This document shows positions 5,820 to 6,060 of a stretch of DNA of 6,060 bases, piece after piece. Below the pieces are notes generated by a model. The model did no database searches, was not told the origin of the DNA, and worked only from the letters and a program-made list of their open reading frames with translations. The stretch is from an archaeon (GTDB taxonomy: Archaea; Hydrothermarchaeota; Hydrothermarchaeia; Hydrothermarchaeales; JALUUU01): the NCBI GenBank assembly GCA_027021185.1, contig JALUUU010000240.1, positions 1 to 6,060 on the forward strand. The letters are read 5' to 3'. Both the position numbers and the translations under genes were made by a program. Position 1 is the first letter of the stretch. The number at the start of each line of letters is the position of its first letter.

Positions 5820-6060
5820 TCATTCAAAGGAGATGCCGTAGGCCTCCTCGAGGTTGTCCTGATGGATTCTCCAAAGGTCCTCCTCTTCCAGGAGCCCTGC
5901 GTTAAGCAGCTTGAGGCACACCTTGGGCACGCTTCTTGGACCCACAACTGCTCCGGGGCGCTGGAGGTCGTCTATGTAGTCGCTCTCCATGAGGAACCTC
6001 TTCCCCTCCTCCAGAGCCTTGGCCACGTTATCCCTGGACGCGATGACTGAGGGATACACC
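5820..6060 (-). CDS. C-terminal end of archaeal TatD-like metal-dependent hydrolase (5' end outside window)
   Basis: The last 79 residues of a protein ending in EEAYGISFE with a TGA at 5820-5822. The segment LMESDYIDDLQRPGAVVGP, then RSVPK, resembles the conserved C-terminal part of the archaeal TIM-barrel hydrolases related to TatD (COG1099 type, recalled from family knowledge). The Asp of ESD (residue 27 of the visible part) would be the late metal-binding aspartate. The downstream RIHQDNLEEAYGI matches the helix with conserved Asn that closes TatD-like barrels (pattern xxNxxxxYG). Members are predicted metal-dependent phosphoesterases or nucleases; the substrate of the archaeal group is not known to me. 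The GTG at 6057-6059 reads as internal valine, because the fold requires about 170 more residues upstream. It lies 203 bases upstream of mcm on the same strand. Confidence 0.8.
   Translation of the reverse strand, partial: VYPSVIASRDNVAKALEEGKRFLMESDYIDDLQRPGAVVGPRSVPKVCLKLLNAGLLEEEDLWRIHQDNLEEAYGISFE

Noticed and set aside
5666..5947. 93-codon minus-strand frame spanning the intergenic gap
   Set aside because: It overlaps the hydrolase gene out of frame. The hydrolase frame has recognisable family motifs; this one has none.
6057..6059. GTG as start of a 79-residue protein
   Set aside because: It lies at the window edge, and the sequence after it matches only the C-terminal third of a TIM-barrel hydrolase, so the codon is an internal valine.
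1..6060. CRISPR arrays, tRNA or rRNA genes, insertion sequences
   Set aside because: No regular repeats, cloverleaf-like elements or transposase motifs seen by eye; nearly all bases are accounted for by the two coding regions.

Overview
The window shows the minus strand of an archaeal genome. It holds most of one very large gene, the replicative helicase MCM, running from an ATG at 5616 down past base 1 without a stop (1872 codons in view). Upstream of it lies the 3' end of a second minus-strand gene, an archaeal TatD-like metal-dependent hydrolase (5820-6060, cut by the window edge). A single minichromosome maintenance protein with CX2C...CX2C zinc ligands, euryarchaeal-type sequence (AAANPKFGRFD, SRFDLIF) and several inteins points to Archaea, probably a euryarchaeal-type lineage. 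I cannot place it further. Hand counts of sample lines give about 58% G+C in the host-coding parts.

Most of the MCM frame is not MCM. Three in-frame inteins interrupt the AAA+ ATPase core and make up 1384 of the 1872 codons. Intein 1 (2569-4509, 647 aa) sits between Walker A and Walker B, after TSAAGL. Intein 2 (892-2481, 530 aa) sits in Walker B, immediately before CIDEFDKM. Intein 3 (202-822, 207 aa) sits after MEQQ. The extein stretches are 369, 29, 23 and at least 67 aa. Joined in silico, they give a continuous, normal-looking archaeal MCM of 488 residues, ending just after the arginine-finger region. By comparison with a typical archaeal MCM of about 670 aa, some 180 C-terminal residues lie outside the window.

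Inteins 1 and 2 are full size, each with two LAGLIDADG motifs and a helix-turn-helix-like insert between splicing block B and the endonuclease. Intein 3 has only splicing motifs. The three use different nucleophile pairs (Cys1/Thr+1, Cys1/Cys+1, Ser1/Ser+1). Intein 1 also lacks the usual block B histidine (TPET in place of TPEH). None of the three exteins downstream of a splice junction can form an ATPase until splicing is complete, so the helicase depends on three protein-splicing events.

The 203-base gap between the two genes (5617-5819) holds the likely MCM promoter and leader, with weak TATA-like and Shine-Dalgarno-like signals and one small inverted repeat. I saw no RNA gene, CRISPR array or transposon. 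All plus-strand open frames look like shadows of the minus-strand genes.
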